NCBI GenBank assembly: GCA_012519125.1
Contig: JAAYQY010000248.1
Coordinates: 1 to 6,617 of the forward strand
Direction: 5' to 3'
From: Spirochaetales bacterium
GTDB taxonomy: Bacteria; Spirochaetota; Spirochaetia; Sphaerochaetales; Sphaerochaetaceae
Length of the DNA: 6,617 nt
Shown here: one piece after another, positions 4,810-6,617 of the stretch
Position numbering within the stretch: the stretch's first letter is position 1
Layout: every line of letters starts with the position of its first letter
Program-made: the position numbers and the translations under genes
Notes under the pieces: generated by a model
Databases searched by the model: none
Seen by the model: only the letters and a program-made list of their open reading frames with translations
What the model was told of the DNA's origin: nothing

Positions 4810-5448
4810 ATGGATAAAGCATTAAAAATTTGTTTGTTGGTTCTGGTTCTTGTGTGCAGCGGAAGTTTCGCATTCGCATCACAATCTGGGGTGGATGCTC
4901 CTGCATCCTCCTTCTCTTTTGTGAGCTACCTGCATGTGGGAGGGGGCGCAGCCTTCATCCAGGATGAGAAACCAGTATTGCTTGATCTCTCGTATGGGTT
5001 TGAGCTCTCCCCATGGTTATCTCTTGGAGCGTTCGTCGCCGTTAATCCCTTGTCGAGTTTCGCTCATGCCAACCTGGGAGTGTCGATTGCGAATACGGAA
5101 GCTGCGTTTGCACTGATGTCGGGAATGGAACTGCTCTTCACTCCTGTGTCCGACAAGATGATTCACCCCATTATGCGCCTGGCAGTTGGAGGAGTATCGG
5201 TGGGACATCTCAAGGATATCGACGGGAATGAAGGCTATGATGTAGTTTCGGCCAGCCGTTCCACCTTTGCATCACTATCTGCTGGGGTGGAGCTGAACAT
5301 CACCACCTGCATGCGTTTGGTACTGCGCGGGGGATGGCGGTTTACCGGCCATGAGGAGACGATGGGCATCGACAAGTATGGGCTTAGTGGCCCGGAGGTC
5401 TCCCTCTCCTTACGAACAGTCTGGAGAACGAATATCAGCAACCGATAG
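4810..5448 (+). CDS. Exported, probably outer-membrane beta-barrel protein
   Basis: This encodes 212 residues from ATG 4810; TTG 4804 in the same frame is also possible, as AAGGAAG (4793-4799) is four bases from TTG and ten from ATG. The N-terminus is a classic signal peptide: K3 and K6, a hydrophobic core (ICLLVLVLVC) and the cleavage motif AFA at 21-23. The mature part is rich in Gly, Ser and alternating hydrophobic residues, for example YLHVGGGAAFI, LSLGAFVAVNPL, MRLAVGGVSVGHL and MRLVLRGGWRFTG. This suggests an eight-strand-like small outer-membrane barrel. The C-terminus lacks the usual terminal aromatic residue. C16 is not in a standard lipobox. I recognise no specific family and infer the barrel from pattern only. 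It may be coupled to the upstream 21-codon ORF. Confidence 0.8.
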   Translation: MDKALKICLLVLVLVCSGSFAFASQSGVDAPASSFSFVSYLHVGGGAAFIQDEKPVLLDLSYGFELSPWLSLGAFVAVNPLSSFAHANLGVSIANTEAAFALMSGMELLFTPVSDKMIHPIMRLAVGGVSVGHLKDIDGNEGYDVVSASRSTFASLSAGVELNITTCMRLVLRGGWRFTGHEETMGIDKYGLSGPEVSLSLRTVWRTNISNR

Positions 5449-5547
5449 ATTGCCAACCATTGATGTGAAAGGGATCGGGCTTTTCCGTTCAGCGTTCGAG
5501 CCGGCAGCAAAAATGACTACCGGCAAACGCGAGAGAGTGTGCAGCAC

Positions 5548-5576
5548 CTGAGTGCCTTTGTCTTGGAGACACTCAG
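5548..5576 (+). terminator. Weak hairpin between convergent genes
   Basis: CTGAGTG (5548-5554) and CACTCAG (5570-5576) form a 7-bp stem with a 15-base loop, followed by ATTTCC. It lies about 100 bases after the stop of the plus-strand gene and covers the stop codon of the minus-strand HMA gene. The T-tract is poor in both directions, so the terminator role is tentative. Confidence 0.25.
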
Positions 5577-5806
5577 ATTTCCTTGACTTGGGACTTCTTC
5601 ACCTCATAGCCCAAGGTAGTGATGGCCTGTGCTATGGCTTCTGCAGTGATGGCAGAATCATCGAAATCAAGTTTGACTTTGCTGGAGTTGAACAGCACTT
5701 TCACACTCTCTTTTTGCACACCCTGCAAGGCTTTGGTTGCGTTCTCAATCTTTTGCATGCAAGACGGGCAGGTCAGGGTTTCCAGTTGGATGGTTATTTT
5801 TTTCAT
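5573..5806 (-). CDS. HMA-domain heavy-metal-binding protein (CopZ-like size)
   Basis: This encodes 77 residues, a single heavy-metal-associated domain with the expected beta-alpha-beta-beta-alpha-beta pattern. The metal site is CPSC, C13 and C16, in LETLTCPSCMQKIENA; the classical GMTC-xx-C lead-in is replaced by TLTC. VKVLFNSSKVKLDF forms the middle strands and AIAQAITTLGYEV the second helix. Such small proteins bind a soft metal ion and pass it to, or regulate, a P1B ATPase. ATG 5806 was chosen because AAGGAG lies eight bases upstream; the in-frame GTG at 5815 overlaps that site. The gene follows the ATPase frame after 77 bases containing its own promoter-like elements and an FNR-type box. 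Which metal it binds cannot be read from the sequence. Confidence 0.92.
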   Translation of the reverse strand: MKKITIQLETLTCPSCMQKIENATKALQGVQKESVKVLFNSSKVKLDFDDSAITAEAIAQAITTLGYEVKKSQVKEI

Positions 5807-5828
5807 GGGTATCACTCCTTATATCGTC

Positions 5829-5847
5829 TGGTATGGATAGCATACCA
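5829..5847. promoter_or_regulatory. Perfect dyad over the -10 of the HMA gene
   Basis: TGGTATG (5829-5835) and CATACCA (5841-5847) are perfect inverted arms around GATAG. The dyad covers the proposed -10 (5844-5839) and start point (about 5832) of the HMA gene. It could be a repressor operator, or a small hairpin at the 5' end of the transcript. Confidence 0.4.
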
Positions 5848-5880
5848 AGGTTCTCTCACACAGTAATTGATTTGAATCAA
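5839..5880 (-). promoter_or_regulatory. FNR/CRP-family box and promoter of HMA gene
   Basis: TTGATTTGAATCAA (5867-5880) fits the FNR consensus TTGAT-N4-ATCAA perfectly and sits within 7-base arms AATTGAT/ATCAATT. On the minus strand TATGCT (5844-5839) is a plausible -10, giving a start near 5832. The box centre (5873.5) is then about 41.5 bases upstream, the standard position for class II activation, and no good -35 is needed. The predicted leader of about 25 bases contains AAGGAG. Confidence 0.6.
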
Positions 5881-5883
5881 TTT

Positions 5884-6617
5884 TCAACGTTCTTTTCTCA
5901 AACGGTAACGCAACAGCCGCATCCCATTGAGAATCACGACCAGAATACTCGCTTCGTGGACCAGCATGCCGATGGACATATTCATCCACTCACTGAAAAA
6001 CACACTTGCCAAGAGGACCAGCACCACTCCTACTGCAATTGCGATATTCTGACGCATGTTGCTCGCTGTCGCCTTTGCCAATCCCAGGGCATGGGGTAAG
6101 CGGCTGAAGTCTGAATTCATCAGCACGACATCGGACGTTTCGATGGCAACATCGGTACCGCTGCCCATGGCGATGCCGATCTGGGCCAAGGCAAGTGATG
6201 GACTGTCGTTCACCCCATCACCAACAAAGGCTACCGTTCGGCCTTCTGCCTGCAGCTTCTTGATGTAGGAAGCCTTGTCTTCAGGCAACATGTGTCCATG
6301 AGCCTCCGTCAAACCCAGCTGCTCTGACACCAAGTCCACCGTCCCTTGATTGTCTCCAGAGAGGACTATCAAGTGTCTGACACCCAACTTCTTCAGCTTG
6401 TGCAGATGTCTCTTCACACCCTCTCGTATTTGGTCTCGTACCCCGATCAATATCTGAAGCTCACCGTCTACAGCGGTCAACACAAGAGAGTTTCCACTCG
6501 CTTCATATCGTGCAAGGTCTTTGTGGGCTTGCTCGGAGAAGACCACCTGCTCTTGTTCCATCAGGCTTACATTACCGACAGCAACCCGATGGCCATACAC
6601 CTCAGCAACGATTCACC
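5884..6617 (-). pseudogene. P1B heavy-metal ATPase, C-terminal part, cut by in-frame TGA
   Basis: About 240 codons of a P1B metal-exporting ATPase run in from the right edge. Counting from GTG 6600, the fragment shows AVGNVSLM (N-domain end), SGDN (81-84), LPEDK (105-109), GDGVNDSPSLALAQIGIAMG (127-146), and two C-terminal membrane helices (about 184-202 and 208-228). The last helix carries MLVHEASILVVILNGMRLL. The HEAS element resembles the HEG motif of Zn/Cd/Co-type pumps more than Cu pumps, but the deciding CPC/SPC helix is outside the window. Reading further upstream the frame gives GAG, GCT, GTT, ATC and then TGA (6615-6613), where the family has the second Gly of a conserved G-x-G before the hydrophobic residue. 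The DKTG phosphorylation site is upstream of this stop, so the fragment alone cannot pump. A sequencing error near the edge is possible. Confidence 0.65.

Noticed and set aside
5497..5525. GCCGG/CCGGC pair after the exported-protein gene as a terminator
   Set aside because: Only five base pairs with a long loop and no T-run; no better than chance.
5552..5866. Plus-strand frames opposite the HMA gene
   Set aside because: Shadows of the HMA coding sequence, whose CPSC site, SD and promoter are all on the minus strand.
1..6617. CRISPR array, tRNA, rRNA, insertion sequence or phage genes
   Set aside because: No regularly spaced repeats, tRNA-like cloverleaf, rRNA stretch, transposase motif or terminal inverted repeats were found on either strand.

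Overview
The window reads as ordinary bacterial chromosome of about 50% GC, with closely packed genes on both strands. The gene mix is a GntP-type permease end, a TPR protein, RlmE, a rhomboid protease, adenosine deaminase, an ankyrin protein, a small outer-membrane-like protein and a heavy-metal ATPase with an HMA protein. The style of the ankyrin and exported proteins would suit a spirochaete such as Sphaerochaeta, but this assignment is an impression from content and has not been tested by any search.

Layout from left to right. The 3' end of a GntP-family permease (1-141, +) is followed by a strong hairpin and a TPR-repeat protein (203-835, +). That gene converges on the 23S rRNA methyltransferase gene rlmE (837-1442, -); both stop codons sit in the loop of one shared hairpin. 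A 565-base gap (1443-2007) holds two diverged copies of a hairpin + Shine-Dalgarno + micro-ORF unit and a likely terminator. Next come a rhomboid protease (2008-2646, +) and adenosine deaminase (2643-3728, -), which overlap tail to tail by 4 bases. An ankyrin-repeat protein (3903-4415, +) is divergent from add and ends in a terminator with a UACG tetraloop. A mostly empty 394-base gap follows, containing a possible 21-codon leader ORF whose stop overlaps the ribosome-binding site of a signal-peptide-bearing, probably outer-membrane protein (4810-5448, +). At the right end, on the minus strand, lie the C-terminal part of a P1B heavy-metal ATPase (5884 to the window edge) and a 77-residue HMA metal-binding protein (5573-5806).

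How the genes relate. Most are independent housekeeping or accessory genes: rRNA modification, purine salvage, intramembrane proteolysis. The only clear functional pair is the ATPase and the HMA protein, which would together bind and export a transition metal. The ATPase reading frame, however, has an in-frame TGA five codons before its first possible start in the window, at a place where the family has a conserved glycine. The HMA gene has its own promoter-like region with a perfect FNR/CRP-family box at about -41.5.

The most interesting signals are regulatory. Three genes (rlmE, the rhomboid gene, add) lack a Shine-Dalgarno sequence and have a -10-like hexamer exactly six bases before the ATG, which predicts leaderless mRNAs, whereas the other genes with visible starts have recognisable Shine-Dalgarno sequences. 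I found no CRISPR array, tRNA, rRNA, transposase or complete novel multi-gene system.
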